From Alphaproteobacteria bacterium (GTDB lineage Bacteria; Pseudomonadota; Alphaproteobacteria; Oceanibaculales; Oceanibaculaceae), in NCBI GenBank assembly GCA_018823745.1, contig JAHJHR010000018.1:248001-312000 (forward strand): 64,000 bases of DNA, in the 5' to 3' direction. The position numbers were made by a program, and so were the translations under genes. Shown here one piece after another: positions 42,613-51,891 of this stretch. Positions within the stretch are counted from its first letter, which is position 1, and each line of letters starts with the position of its first letter. The notes beneath the pieces are model-generated. The model had not been told where the DNA came from, searched no databases, and saw nothing but the letters and a program-made list of their open reading frames with translations.

Positions 42613-42999
42613 CTACAGATCGTCGCCGTCCAGGCCGATCCGGTATCCGGGGCGGGTGTCGCTGGCAATGATGTGGAAATGCACATTCTGGACCCCGCCG
42701 ATATCAACGACCCGCGCGATGCAGTCGCGTTCCCGCACCTTGTCATCGACAAGGGCGCGACGGTTTTCCTGGTAATTGGTGACGATAAAGGCCTCATCGG
42801 CCGAGGAGGCGGATTGCAGCACATCCTCGACATGGGTGCGGGTCACGGCGCTGTCGCAGAGCGGCAGACCGGTCGGCGCGACAATCCAGCCATAAGCCAC
42901 CCAGGCCAGCCCTGCCGACAGGCCAATCCCCAGCCCGACAGAGGCAAGGCCACGCAAGTTATTCTTCCGCTTGAAGAAGATACGCCGATTCCGTGCCAT
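42613..42999 (-). CDS. Membrane-anchored hypothetical protein
   Basis: 128 residues: a basic N-terminus (MARNRRIFFKRKNN), one transmembrane helix (about 17-42), then a soluble, presumably periplasmic, domain with two Cys residues about 45 apart. I do not recognise the family. It lies upstream of paralog 1 of the peptide-binding proteins and divergent from the DUF4340 gene across 276 b in which I see no gene. Confidence 0.6.
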   Translation of the reverse strand: MARNRRIFFKRKNNLRGLASVGLGIGLSAGLAWVAYGWIVAPTGLPLCDSAVTRTHVEDVLQSASSADEAFIVTNYQENRRALVDDKVRERDCIARVVDIGGVQNVHFHIIASDTRPGYRIGLDGDDL

Positions 43000-43275
43000 T
43001 CAGTTATCTAATACTCGATGATTGTGGAGGGGTTAAACGGTAGCCGCCAAAAGAGATGATTTTGTGACGCATCTCAATGGGCGGCCATGATCATGATACA
43101 ATTCTTCCCTTGTTGATTGAACCCACCCGATCTCCCCCCATATGACCCAATAACTTTTCATTCCCGCCCGGCAACCGATTGGCCTGCCTTCGAATGACTA
43201 TGGCGGGAACGAACGGCGACAGCCCGCGGTTATGGTACTGCGGGGCATTTTCAGCGGGACAGAACGGAGCGGATT

Positions 43276-44448
43276 TTGAGCAAGAACAGCGACGGAGCCC
43301 AGACCCCACAAGGTGCGCCCTACCCTCGCGAAAAGCGCCGTGGCGGCCTGCACATAGGCAATGTGCTGCTCGTGGTGGCCGGTCTGGCCGTGCTTGGCGT
43401 TGTCGGATTCGGCTACAGCCTGATGCAGGATCAGAGTGTCGTCGAATCCACCTCGCCCGAAGCTGACACCATCCTGTTTCCCGATATCCCGTCCGATCTG
43501 GCTGAGGGCACAAGCCTGACACTGTCGCAGAATGGCAACCAGATCCGGATCGAGAAAACCGCTACTGGCTGGGGATTGGCCGATTGGGGCAATTATCCCG
43601 TCCGAAGTGACAAGCTGGAAACACTGCTGAGAGAGCTGACCGCCCTGCGCGGCACAGTGATCGACAGCACCAAGGCCGCTGGCGCAATGCCGGCAGGCAC
43701 CCCCGACCCGCTGGCCAAGGCGGTCGCCTTCACCCTTGATGATGCGGCCGGGCAGCCGCTTGCCGGGGGGCATATTGGCGAGGTTATCGCTACTCCCGGC
43801 GGGGCGCAGATCACCCGCACCTATGTGCGCCGGACGAGCGATGATGCGGTCTTCCTGACGGACCGGGCGATCACGCTGGAGAACACCCCGCTGGCCTGGG
43901 TCGATCCGGTGATTCTGGATATCCCGCGCGACCGCATCCAGTCGGTCGCCATCACCGATACGGATAACAAGAAACTGGCGATGAAGCGCCAGGAAGACGG
44001 TGCCCGCTTTGCTCCGACGGAAGTACCCGGCGGTGGCGAGATTTCAGAGGTCTGGATGATGACCCGGATCGCCGGATCGCTGGAGCAGCTGCAATTCTCC
44101 GCCGTCCGGCCGGCTGACGCCGCATCGGAACAGACTGACGGTGCCCTCGCGACGGCCGAGTTCGTCACCAATTCAGGGCTGCGTGTCACGCTTCATATGG
44201 TGCGCATCGAGGATGGTGCCTGGACGCGCATCGCCACGGACACCGTGGACGGAGCCAACAGTTCTGCGCGCCAGGAAGAACAGCAGCTGACCGCCCGGAC
44301 CGAAGGCTGGCAGTTTCTGCTGCCGGATTTCATGATCGGCACCATGGCAAACCGCACCGAGGACATTGTCGAGCAGCCGGGCGGCAGCACCCCGGCCCCG
44401 CCCCTGACCCCCGCCCCGGAAACGCAAAACCCGGCGACACCGCAATAG
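43276..44448 (+). CDS. DUF4340 domain membrane-anchored protein
   Basis: 390 residues: cytoplasmic basic N-terminus, one transmembrane helix (about 27-49), then a beta-rich extracytoplasmic region resembling repeated DUF4340 units (TGWGLADWGNYPVRSDKLETLL, ARFAPTEV). The tail is Pro/Thr-rich. It uses a TTG start preceded by CGGAGCGGA; there is no nearby in-frame ATG. In other bacteria DUF4340 proteins sit with gliding/ABC-2 transport genes, which are absent here. Function unknown. Confidence 0.72.
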   Translation: MSKNSDGAQTPQGAPYPREKRRGGLHIGNVLLVVAGLAVLGVVGFGYSLMQDQSVVESTSPEADTILFPDIPSDLAEGTSLTLSQNGNQIRIEKTATGWGLADWGNYPVRSDKLETLLRELTALRGTVIDSTKAAGAMPAGTPDPLAKAVAFTLDDAAGQPLAGGHIGEVIATPGGAQITRTYVRRTSDDAVFLTDRAITLENTPLAWVDPVILDIPRDRIQSVAITDTDNKKLAMKRQEDGARFAPTEVPGGGEISEVWMMTRIAGSLEQLQFSAVRPADAASEQTDGALATAEFVTNSGLRVTLHMVRIEDGAWTRIATDTVDGANSSARQEEQQLTARTEGWQFLLPDFMIGTMANRTEDIVEQPGGSTPAPPLTPAPETQNPATPQ

Positions 44449-44459
44449 CATCGCCGGGT
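44425..44459 (-). terminator. Likely terminator of the TRAP operon
   Basis: Arms ACCCGGCGA/TCGCCGGGT (44429-44437 and 44451-44459, 13-nt loop) are followed on the minus strand by TTTTGCGTTT. It lies inside the convergent DUF4340 gene's last codons, 28 b past the stop of the small membrane protein gene. Confidence 0.6.
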
Positions 44460-44487
44460 CCTGGCATTCAGGAGTCGGAAACCGGAT

Positions 44488-44673
44488 TCAGACGGATGGG
44501 CTGCGGCCCTTCCCGTTACCGGCAAGCTGCAAGTAGAAATCATAGACGACCAGGGCCATGCCGATCAGGCCGACAACTACCAGGGCGGGCTTCATCACCG
44601 AGAAGACGATGATTCCCAGAAAACCCAGGAAAAACAGCAAGGCCCCCAGGCCGATTACCCTGTCGAGCATCAT
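44488..44673 (-). CDS. Small two-helix membrane protein
   Basis: 61 residues (60 if the second ATG is used) forming two hydrophobic segments with a Lys-Pro turn (IIVFSVMKPALVVVG). Ribosome site GAGGAGG lies 5 b before the first ATG. It starts 30 b after dctM and shares the apparent terminator, so it may be a TRAP operon accessory. No family recognised. Confidence 0.6.
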   Translation of the reverse strand: MMLDRVIGLGALLFFLGFLGIIVFSVMKPALVVVGLIGMALVVYDFYLQLAGNGKGRSPSV

Positions 44674-44703
44674 GACGGCCTCCTCATAAATCTGGTGCGT
44701 TTC

Positions 44704-46056
44704 CTATCGTCCATACATCACCTCCGGCAGCCAGTAGACAATACCGGGGACCGTGTAGAGCAGGATCATGGTGAAGAAGACCATGACGACATAGGGCAGC
44801 GATCCCTTGAATATCTGCACCAGTTGGACGTGCGGCGGCGCGATCCCCTTCAGATAATACGCCGACATTGCCATCGGCGGGGTCAGGAAGGAGGTCTGCA
44901 GATTGACCGCGATCAGAATGCCGAAGAACAGCGGGTCTATGCCGAAAAGCGGCAGCAGAGGCAGGAAGATCGGCACGAAGATGATGATGATTTCCGACCA
45001 TTCGAGCGGCCAGCCGAGCAGGAAGATGATCGCCTGGGCCAGCAGCAGGAACTCCAGCGGCGTCAGATCCATTCCCCTGACGAACTCACTGACGACATGC
45101 TCACCGCCGAGATACGAAAATACCGAGGAAAACACCCAGGAGCCGACGAACAGCCAGCACACCATCGCTGTCGTGCGCACCGTCAGATAGACCGATTCCT
45201 GCAGACGCCTCCAGGTCAGTGCCCGGTATGCCACTGCCAGAACCAGCCCGCCCAATGCGCCGATAGCCGCCGCCTCCGAGGGGGTTGCCAGGCCGAACAA
45301 GATGGCACCCAGGACGGAGAGGATCAGAACGGCAAGCGGAAAGAACGACGTCAGCAACATCCACAAGATGCGGGAGAGCGGATAATCCTCGTCAAACTTC
45401 TCCATCTTCGGTGCCAGTTTGGGCTGCATCCAGGCCCGCGCCAGAATATAGAGCAGATACAGACCAGCCAGCAGCAGACCCGGCAGCAGGGCGCCGGCAT
45501 AGAGCCGCACGATGGAAACACCCGATGTCGCCGCATAGACGATCAGCATGATCGAGGGCGGGATCAGAATGCCCAGCGTACCGCCGGCGCAGATCACGCC
45601 CGAGGCGAAGCTGGTGTCATAGCGCGCTTTCAGCATGGCCGGGAAAGCCAGCAGCCCCATCAGCGTGACCACCGCGCCGACAATGCCGGTCGCCGTGGCG
45701 AAAAGCGTGCAGGTGATCAGCGCCGCCACCGCCATCGACCCGGGAACATGACGCGTCGCTATGCTCAGCGTCGTGAACAGCCGGTCGACGATATTGGCGC
45801 GTTCGACGATATATCCCATGAACAGGAATAGCGGTATTGCCGTAAGAACATCATTCGCCATGACCGAATAGGTCTGGTTGACGAAAAGATCGAAGATGCG
45901 GTTATCGAAGATCGTGCGCATCCGTTCGGCATCGAAATACGCGTAGTACCCGAAGCCTATGCCCATCGCCATCAGGGTGAAGGCAATGGGGAAACCCAGC
46001 ATGATGATGATGATGAAAATCCCCAGCATCATCACAGCAATCATGGGATCGCTCAT
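44704..46056 (-). CDS. dctM: TRAP transporter large permease (DctM)
   Basis: 450-residue polytopic membrane subunit that moves substrate with sodium ions. Begins with the DctM signature FIIIIMLGFPIAFTLMAMGIGFGYY; later CAGGTLGILIPPSIMLIVYA and LFFGILIAVNLQTSFLTPP. Overlaps the dctQ stop by ATGA. Confidence 0.93.
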   Translation of the reverse strand: MSDPMIAVMMLGIFIIIIMLGFPIAFTLMAMGIGFGYYAYFDAERMRTIFDNRIFDLFVNQTYSVMANDVLTAIPLFLFMGYIVERANIVDRLFTTLSIATRHVPGSMAVAALITCTLFATATGIVGAVVTLMGLLAFPAMLKARYDTSFASGVICAGGTLGILIPPSIMLIVYAATSGVSIVRLYAGALLPGLLLAGLYLLYILARAWMQPKLAPKMEKFDEDYPLSRILWMLLTSFFPLAVLILSVLGAILFGLATPSEAAAIGALGGLVLAVAYRALTWRRLQESVYLTVRTTAMVCWLFVGSWVFSSVFSYLGGEHVVSEFVRGMDLTPLEFLLLAQAIIFLLGWPLEWSEIIIIFVPIFLPLLPLFGIDPLFFGILIAVNLQTSFLTPPMAMSAYYLKGIAPPHVQLVQIFKGSLPYVVMVFFTMILLYTVPGIVYWLPEVMYGR

Positions 46057-46673
46057 GACCTGTCCACCTTTGGCAAAACGGTATCGGTTGTGTGGTCGCC
46101 GGGATTAAGCGCTGCCATCCCTTCCTTTTGCAGAAGCGTTTCCATCTCCTCGACATCCGATTCCCGCTCCGGCCAGGCACCGGTCTTGATCGTCAGGATG
46201 CAGCGGAAGACCTGCGCAATGCCCTGGATGAGCAACAGGATGCCGGCGGCGATGATCACGCTCTTGAACTGATAGATCGGGATATTGGCCGGGCTCATGA
46301 CGCTGACCTCAAGATAGCGCCATGACCGGCTGGCATAGCGCCATCCGGCAAAAATCAGGGCCAGAACCCCGGGAAAGAAAAAGAAGAAATACAGAACCAG
46401 CTCGACCTTCGCCTGGGTCGAGGGCTTCCACAGACGGTAGATGAAATCGCCGCGGACATGGCCGTCGCGTGACAGCGTGTAGGCGCCGGCCATCATGAAC
46501 ATCGTGCCATACATCATGTAGGAGAGATCGAACGCCCAGACCGTCGGGCTGTTCAGGACATAGCGGACGAAAACCTCGTAGCCCACGCCCAGCGTCATCA
46601 CCATGACGCACCAGGCAAATGCCTTGCCGAACCAAGCCGATAGCTTGTCGGCGAAACGGATATACTGCTCCAT
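46053..46673 (-). CDS. dctQ: TRAP transporter small permease (DctQ)
   Basis: 206 residues with four predicted membrane helices and the DctQ signature VRYVLNSPTVWAFDLSYMMYG. The C-terminal 40 residues form an acidic cytoplasmic tail, longer than in minimal DctQ. Lies between dctP and dctM. Confidence 0.9.
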   Translation of the reverse strand: MEQYIRFADKLSAWFGKAFAWCVMVMTLGVGYEVFVRYVLNSPTVWAFDLSYMMYGTMFMMAGAYTLSRDGHVRGDFIYRLWKPSTQAKVELVLYFFFFFPGVLALIFAGWRYASRSWRYLEVSVMSPANIPIYQFKSVIIAAGILLLIQGIAQVFRCILTIKTGAWPERESDVEEMETLLQKEGMAALNPGDHTTDTVLPKVDRS

Positions 46674-46724
46674 AAAGACGCTCGCAATCTGTCGCGTGAA
46701 TCCTGGGGCCTCTGCCCCTCTCCA

Positions 46725-46759
46725 TCTGGAAGAAAGTCCGGCCCTGGGGCCGGACTTTC
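46725..46759 (-). terminator. Hairpin between dctP and dctQ (attenuator-like)
   Basis: Perfect 12-bp stem (46732-46743 and 46748-46759, 4-nt loop) then CTTCC on the minus strand with little U-run. Such a hairpin between a binding-protein gene and its permease genes commonly stabilizes the upstream message and reduces permease expression. Confidence 0.6.
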
Positions 46760-46784
46760 CTAACTGTCAGATGTTGGGCAAGCG

Positions 46785-47933
46785 TCAGAAGGTAATCTTG
46801 CCAGGGAAGTAATGCTGGTAGGCCAGCTTGTAGTCCGGTGCGTTCATCAGGTCGTAGAACACGACCCGCTCGCACCACTTCTTCTGGCTTTCCACGACCT
46901 TGGCGAAATAGGCGTCCTTCATCAGCGGCGGCAGGATCTTGTCCCAGGCAGCCAGCTGCTCCTTCAGGACCGAATCCGGCGTGCGGATGGCCTTCACGCC
47001 CGATTCCTTCTGCAGCTTATCCAGATCCATCGAGTACTGGTGCATCGCCAGCGCGTAATTGGCGGTGTGTGCCGATTCCACGCCATATTTCAGAACGGCC
47101 TGAAGGTCCTTCGGCAGGCTTTCGAATTTGCGCTTGTTGAAGATGAACTCGAAGGATTCGCTGGCCTGATGATAGGAGGACAGCATGTAGTTCTTGGCCA
47201 CATCCTGGGAGCCGAAGCGCATGTCAGAGGTCGGGTTGTTGAACTCGAACGCGTCGATGACGCCGCGTTCCATGGCCGGCACGATTTCGCCGCCCGGCAA
47301 CTGCGCGACGCTGGCGCCCATGGCCTGGAACAGATCCGCTGCCAGACCGACGGTGCGGTATTTCAGCCCCTTCAGCTGGCTGGCATTCTCGATCGGCTTC
47401 TTGAACCAGCCCAGCGGCTGGGCCGGCATCGGGAAGCCCATGAAGCCGACGATATCGAGACCCAGAATGTCCTGCGTCAGCTCGCGGTAAAACTCATAGC
47501 CGCCGCCATGATACAGCCAGGCGATCATCTGCGCCGCATTGGCGCCGAACACCGGTCCGGTGCCGAACAGCGAAGCAGCCTTGTTCTTGCCGTACCAGTA
47601 GACCGGCACGGTATGGGCCGCATCGATGATGCCGTCATGACACGCATCCTGAACCTGGAAGGCGCCGACAACGGCACCGGCCGGAAGCAGGTCAATCTTC
47701 AGACGCCCACCCGACATGGCTTCGACGCGTTCGACATACTGCTTGGCCATGTCCTGGAAAATATCCGAGGACGGCCAGGATGACTGCATCTTCAACAGGA
47801 TGGCGGTTTGGGCATGCACCGCCGGAGCGGCCAGGCTGCCAGCACCAACGATGGCCCCTGCCGTCGCGGCCGTGGCGACAGTCGTTTTCTTCAGAAAATT
47901 GCGACGTGACGTCGTCTGATTCTCGTTACTCAT
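46785..47933 (-). CDS. dctP: TRAP transporter substrate-binding protein (DctP), Tat-exported
   Basis: 382-residue periplasmic receptor. The N-terminus carries a twin-arginine signal (TTSRRNFLKKT) and a hydrophobic stretch ending APAVHAQ. The mature protein resembles the TakP/FcbT1 subgroup for 2-oxo acids and related carboxylates: AGAVVGAFQVQDACHDGIIDA, WLYHGGG, GGEIVPAMERGVIDAFEFNNP. The ligand is an inference. First gene of dctPQM plus the small membrane protein. Confidence 0.9.
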   Translation of the reverse strand: MSNENQTTSRRNFLKKTTVATAATAGAIVGAGSLAAPAVHAQTAILLKMQSSWPSSDIFQDMAKQYVERVEAMSGGRLKIDLLPAGAVVGAFQVQDACHDGIIDAAHTVPVYWYGKNKAASLFGTGPVFGANAAQMIAWLYHGGGYEFYRELTQDILGLDIVGFMGFPMPAQPLGWFKKPIENASQLKGLKYRTVGLAADLFQAMGASVAQLPGGEIVPAMERGVIDAFEFNNPTSDMRFGSQDVAKNYMLSSYHQASESFEFIFNKRKFESLPKDLQAVLKYGVESAHTANYALAMHQYSMDLDKLQKESGVKAIRTPDSVLKEQLAAWDKILPPLMKDAYFAKVVESQKKWCERVVFYDLMNAPDYKLAYQHYFPGKITF

Positions 47934-48110
47934 CTCTCACTCCTCCCAGTTATTTTTCGGTTGGCCTGTGAACCACCCGCTGCCGCCATTTTGGGTCGGC
48001 GTTTTTTTAGATCGTAAAGCTGATTTTCCCTCGCGACATTAGGACAGGCGGATGTAACAAGTGGAAATACCACTGCACATAGAGTTGCAATAGACCTGAC
48101 GGTCTAGCAA

Positions 48111-48140
48111 CAAAAAAACGCGGAGCCCGGGGCTCCGCGT
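48111..48140 (-). terminator. Intrinsic terminator of the peptide permease operon
   Basis: Perfect 10-bp stem (48118-48127 and 48131-48140, 3-nt loop) followed on the minus strand by seven T residues, 32 b after the dppC stop. Confidence 0.9.
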
Positions 48141-48171
48141 TATATTATGCCGCATCGTGGAAAATAGGCGG

Positions 48172-49056
48172 TCAGACCCGCTTTGCCAGCCTGGGATCAA
48201 GCGTGTCCCGCAAACCATCGCCCAGGACATTCACGCCCAGAACGGTGAGCGACAGGAAGATGCCGGGAAACAGGATGATCCAGGGGGCGATCTGGAAATA
48301 TACCCGGCCCTCGGCCATGATATTGCCCCAGGTCGGAATTTCCGGCGGGATGCCGGCACCCAGGAAGCTGAGGATCGCCTCGGTCAGCATCGCCGAGGCG
48401 CAGATATAAGTACCCTGCACGATCAGCGGCGCGAAGGTGTTCGGCATGACATGGCGGATCAGGATCAGCGGCAGTGGTGTGCCGATGGAAATGGCCGCCT
48501 CGACATAGGGCTCCTCCCGGATCGACAGCACGACTGAGCGCACGAGGCGCACGACGCGCGGAATTTCCGGAATGGTGATCGCCACCATCACCGTCAGCAG
48601 CGAGGCACCGGAAAGCGAGACCAAGGCAATCGCCAGAAGGATGCCCGGAATCGCCATCAGCCCGTCCATCACCCGCATGACGATGGCATCCACCATGCGG
48701 AAATAACCGGAAATCAGGCCGATGAACAGCCCGATGCCGATGCTCAGCACGGCAGCACCGGCGCCGACAATCAGGGAAATACGGGCGCCATAGATGATCC
48801 GCGAATAGATGTCGCGGCCGAAGGCGTCCGTTCCCAGGAACCAGTCGGTCAACGGCTTCTTCAGGCGCGATATCGGGTCGATATTCACCGGATCGACGGT
48901 GCCCAGAAACGGCGCGAATATCGCGATCAGGGTCATGAGCAACAGCACGGAGCCGCCAATGATCACGCCTGGATTGCGGCTGGCCTGACGCCAGATCGCA
49001 TTGCCGGGCTTCGACACCGGGACCGCCGCGTCAGCGGTTTGCGTATCTACAGTCAT
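48172..49056 (-). CDS. Dipeptide/oligopeptide ABC transporter permease (DppC-like)
   Basis: 294-residue inner-membrane permease. Cytoplasmic N-terminus, then the DppC/OppC signature LGTDAFGRDIYSRIIYGARISL and the EAA loop EEPYVEAAISIGTPLPLILIRHVMPN, which docks the ATPase. Overlaps the DppB stop as TGATG. Confidence 0.93.
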   Translation of the reverse strand: MTVDTQTADAAVPVSKPGNAIWRQASRNPGVIIGGSVLLLMTLIAIFAPFLGTVDPVNIDPISRLKKPLTDWFLGTDAFGRDIYSRIIYGARISLIVGAGAAVLSIGIGLFIGLISGYFRMVDAIVMRVMDGLMAIPGILLAIALVSLSGASLLTVMVAITIPEIPRVVRLVRSVVLSIREEPYVEAAISIGTPLPLILIRHVMPNTFAPLIVQGTYICASAMLTEAILSFLGAGIPPEIPTWGNIMAEGRVYFQIAPWIILFPGIFLSLTVLGVNVLGDGLRDTLDPRLAKRV

Positions 49057-49997
49057 CAGTATCGAATCCTCGGGTCGAGAATCGTATAGGACAGATCGAT
49101 CGCCAGATTCACGAGCACATAGAGAAAGGCGAAGATCAGGATGACGCCCTGGATGACCGGATAATCGCGGGCCAGCACAGCATCGACCGTCAGACGGCCC
49201 AGGCCGGGCAGGTTGAACACGCTTTCGGTCACCACCACGCCACTGATCAGCAACGCAACACCGATGCCGATGATGGTGACGATGGGCACGGCCGCATTGC
49301 GCAGCGCATGGACCAGCAGCACCCGCGTCTCGGTCAGGCCCTTGGCGCGCGCCGTGCGGATGTAATCCTCATCCAGGATTTCCAGCATGCTGGCCCGGGT
49401 GATGCGCGCGATCAGCGCAATATAGATAACGCTGAGTGTCAGCGTCGGCAGGATCAGCCGCTCGAAGAACGGGCCGAACCCATTGGCGATGGGTCGATAC
49501 CCCTGCACCGGCAGCCAGCGCAGATTGATCGAGATGCCATAAATCCAGAGATAACCCATAACGAAGACCGGGACGGAAAATCCCATGACACAGAAGATCA
49601 TGATCCCCCGGTCGGTCAGCGTTCCCTGTCGCCAGGCGGCGATGACCCCCAGCGGCACGGCCACGAACACGGCGAAGATGATGGTCGTGGTCGCCAGGGC
49701 CAGGGTCGGCTCCAGGCGCTGCGCGATCATCGTTGAGACCGGGATGTTGGAGATAATGGAGATGCCCAGATCGCCCTGCAGCAGCCGCCATATCCAGGAA
49801 AAGAACTGGATGTAGATCGGCTGGTCCAGGCCCAGGCGGGCACGAATCTGCATGATCTGGGCTTCGGTCGCGGAATCACCGGCGATGATCGCCGCCGGAT
49901 CGCCCGGCGTCAGCCGCAGCAGCAGGAAGATAACGATGGCCACCACCCCCATAACGGGGATGGTGGCCAGGACGCGACGACTAATGAAGGCGAGCAT
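49056..49997 (-). CDS. Dipeptide/oligopeptide ABC transporter permease (DppB-like)
   Basis: 313-residue permease with LLRLTPGDPAAIIAGDSAT near the N-terminus, the EAA loop DEDYIRTARAKGLTETRVLLVHALRNA, and the C-terminal VTESVFNLPGLGRLTVDAVLARDYPVIQG. It lies 50 b after paralog 2 of the binding proteins; no ATPase gene follows, so the fused ATPase at 39-41 kb is the likely partner. Confidence 0.94.
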   Translation of the reverse strand: MLAFISRRVLATIPVMGVVAIVIFLLLRLTPGDPAAIIAGDSATEAQIMQIRARLGLDQPIYIQFFSWIWRLLQGDLGISIISNIPVSTMIAQRLEPTLALATTTIIFAVFVAVPLGVIAAWRQGTLTDRGIMIFCVMGFSVPVFVMGYLWIYGISINLRWLPVQGYRPIANGFGPFFERLILPTLTLSVIYIALIARITRASMLEILDEDYIRTARAKGLTETRVLLVHALRNAAVPIVTIIGIGVALLISGVVVTESVFNLPGLGRLTVDAVLARDYPVIQGVILIFAFLYVLVNLAIDLSYTILDPRIRY

Positions 49998-50047
49998 TGC
50001 CGTCCAATCGTTTGTTATTGTTAGCGATAAGGATCACGAACGAATCC

Positions 50048-51646
50048 TCAGCCCTTGGTCTTCTCGATGTTCCAGAAATACGGAGCCGGACCGTCCAGGA
50101 CGCCCTTCAGGCTCTTCGGAAACACGCTGACAGCGAAGAACTGACCCAGCGGCAGGTTCGGGATCGTCGACCAGCCGAGCTTGGAAATCTGCTCGACAAT
50201 GGCCTTCTGCTTGGCCGGATCGGTCTCGCGGGCGAAGCTGTCGCGCAGCTTTTCCATCTCGGCATTCTCGTACCAGCCGAACCAGCCGCCCTTCTTGCCG
50301 CTGCCGTTGATCCCCAGATTGGCGACCGGGTTGATCAGGTCGGCACCGACCCAGGTGGTGATGAACATGTTCCAGCCGCCCGCATCAACCGGGTCCTGCT
50401 TGGCCCGGCGGCCGACAAGCGTCTGCCAGTCCATCGCCTGCAATTCGACGTTGAAGCCGGCCTGACGCATCGCCTGGGCGACGATCGGCGGATGGCTCGA
50501 CAGGGTCGCCACATCGGTCGGGTGCATGATCACGACCTTGGTGCCGTCATAGCCGGAAGCCGCGAGCATCTTCTTCGCCGTCGCGATATCGCCGACCATC
50601 TTGCCCTCGGAACCAGCCTGGGTGCCGTAGGTCGTGCCACAGATGAAGTAGGAGGTGCAGGTCTGGTAATATTTCGGGTTGTCGCCAACCATGCCGACCA
50701 TCACATCCTTCTGGCTGACGGCATAGGACAATGCCTCCAGAACCTTCGGGTTGTTGAAGGGCGGGTGCAGATGGTTCGGGCGCATCATGACCTGGCTGCC
50801 CAGCTTGTTGGTGATGCGCATTTCGAGGTTCGAATCGGCCTCGTAGATCGGCAGAAGATCGGTCGGCGGATTCTCGACGAAGTCGATTTCGCCATTGATC
50901 AGCGCATTGGCGGCGGTCATGTGGTCAGGCATCGTGACCCATTCCACCTTGTCCACCTTCACCACCTTGCCGCCGGATGCCCAGCTCGGGGCCTCGGAGC
51001 GCGGCTTGTAGTCGGTGTTCTTGGCGTAGACAGCCTTCAGGCCGGGCTGGAAGCCTTCCTTCACCCATTTGAACGGCCCGGAGCCGATCTGTTCCGGCAT
51101 CGGCTCGGAGGGCGGGGTCTCAGCCAGCTTCTTCGGGACCATGAACGGGGTGTTGGAGCTGGGCTTGCCCAGCGATTCCAGCACCAGGCCGTAAGGCTCC
51201 TTCAGCACCAGGGTAAAGGACTTGGCGTCAAGCGCCGTCATTTCCTTGGTGAACTGCATGAGCTTCTGGCCCATGCCGTCGCGCTGACCCCAGCGCTTGA
51301 TCGAGGCGATGCAGTCTTCCGCCGTGACCGGCGTGCCGTCATGCCACATCAGCCCGTCGCGCAGGGTGAAGGTATAGGTCAGGCCGTCATCGCTGACCTT
51401 CCAGCTTTCCGCCATCTGCGGCTTCACGACCTGCTTTTCGTCCATGGCGAGCAGCGTGTCATAGATCATGTAGCCGTGATTACGCGACATGTAGGCGGTG
51501 GTCATGATCGGATCCAGCACCCGAAGGCTGGAGTGCATGACCACGCGCAGAACGCTCTCCGCCGAGGCCGGAGCGCTGGCCACGAGCATCGGCGCACTGA
51601 GTGCGGCCGCGGCGCAGGCGCCCATCAATATGCGTTTGAATGTCAT
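50048..51646 (-). CDS. ABC peptide-binding protein (SBP family 5), paralog 2
   Basis: 532-residue periplasmic peptide/amino-acid-conjugate receptor with signal peptide ILMGACAAAALSAPMLVASAPASA. Motifs: TLRDGLMWHDGTPVTAEDC, IGSGPFKWVKEG. It is very similar along its whole length to paralog 3 (58.4-60.0 kb). It leads the dppBC operon, downstream of a sigma-54 promoter. Confidence 0.93.
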   Translation of the reverse strand: MTFKRILMGACAAAALSAPMLVASAPASAESVLRVVMHSSLRVLDPIMTTAYMSRNHGYMIYDTLLAMDEKQVVKPQMAESWKVSDDGLTYTFTLRDGLMWHDGTPVTAEDCIASIKRWGQRDGMGQKLMQFTKEMTALDAKSFTLVLKEPYGLVLESLGKPSSNTPFMVPKKLAETPPSEPMPEQIGSGPFKWVKEGFQPGLKAVYAKNTDYKPRSEAPSWASGGKVVKVDKVEWVTMPDHMTAANALINGEIDFVENPPTDLLPIYEADSNLEMRITNKLGSQVMMRPNHLHPPFNNPKVLEALSYAVSQKDVMVGMVGDNPKYYQTCTSYFICGTTYGTQAGSEGKMVGDIATAKKMLAASGYDGTKVVIMHPTDVATLSSHPPIVAQAMRQAGFNVELQAMDWQTLVGRRAKQDPVDAGGWNMFITTWVGADLINPVANLGINGSGKKGGWFGWYENAEMEKLRDSFARETDPAKQKAIVEQISKLGWSTIPNLPLGQFFAVSVFPKSLKGVLDGPAPYFWNIEKTKG

Positions 51647-51720
51647 CTGTCGGTGTCCTTTCCTGTTCATCCCAGACTCGCGTCCGGCCGGACTTTTTTT
51701 GTCCTTGGAGACACGAGAAG

Positions 51721-51736
51721 CGCGAAAATCGTGCCA
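51721..51736 (-). promoter_or_regulatory. Sigma-54 promoter of peptide-binding protein 2 and dppBC
   Basis: On the minus strand TGGCACGATTTTCGCG matches TGGCACG-N4-TTGCW: the -24 element is perfect and the -12 GC is at the correct spacing. Transcript start expected near 51710, 64 b before the start codon. A near-identical element precedes paralog 3. Confidence 0.72.
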
Positions 51737-51891
51737 GTCTCGACGAGACGGCAGATATTCTTCTAACTAACTATTTTTATTGATTCTTTTTGTACCAACT
51801 TCATTGTCTCTCCTGTTCTGTCTTCTTTATTTGCCTGCGCTTTGCACAAGCCTGCCTTCGTGCGAGGCAGTTTATACAGACTGCACCATTA

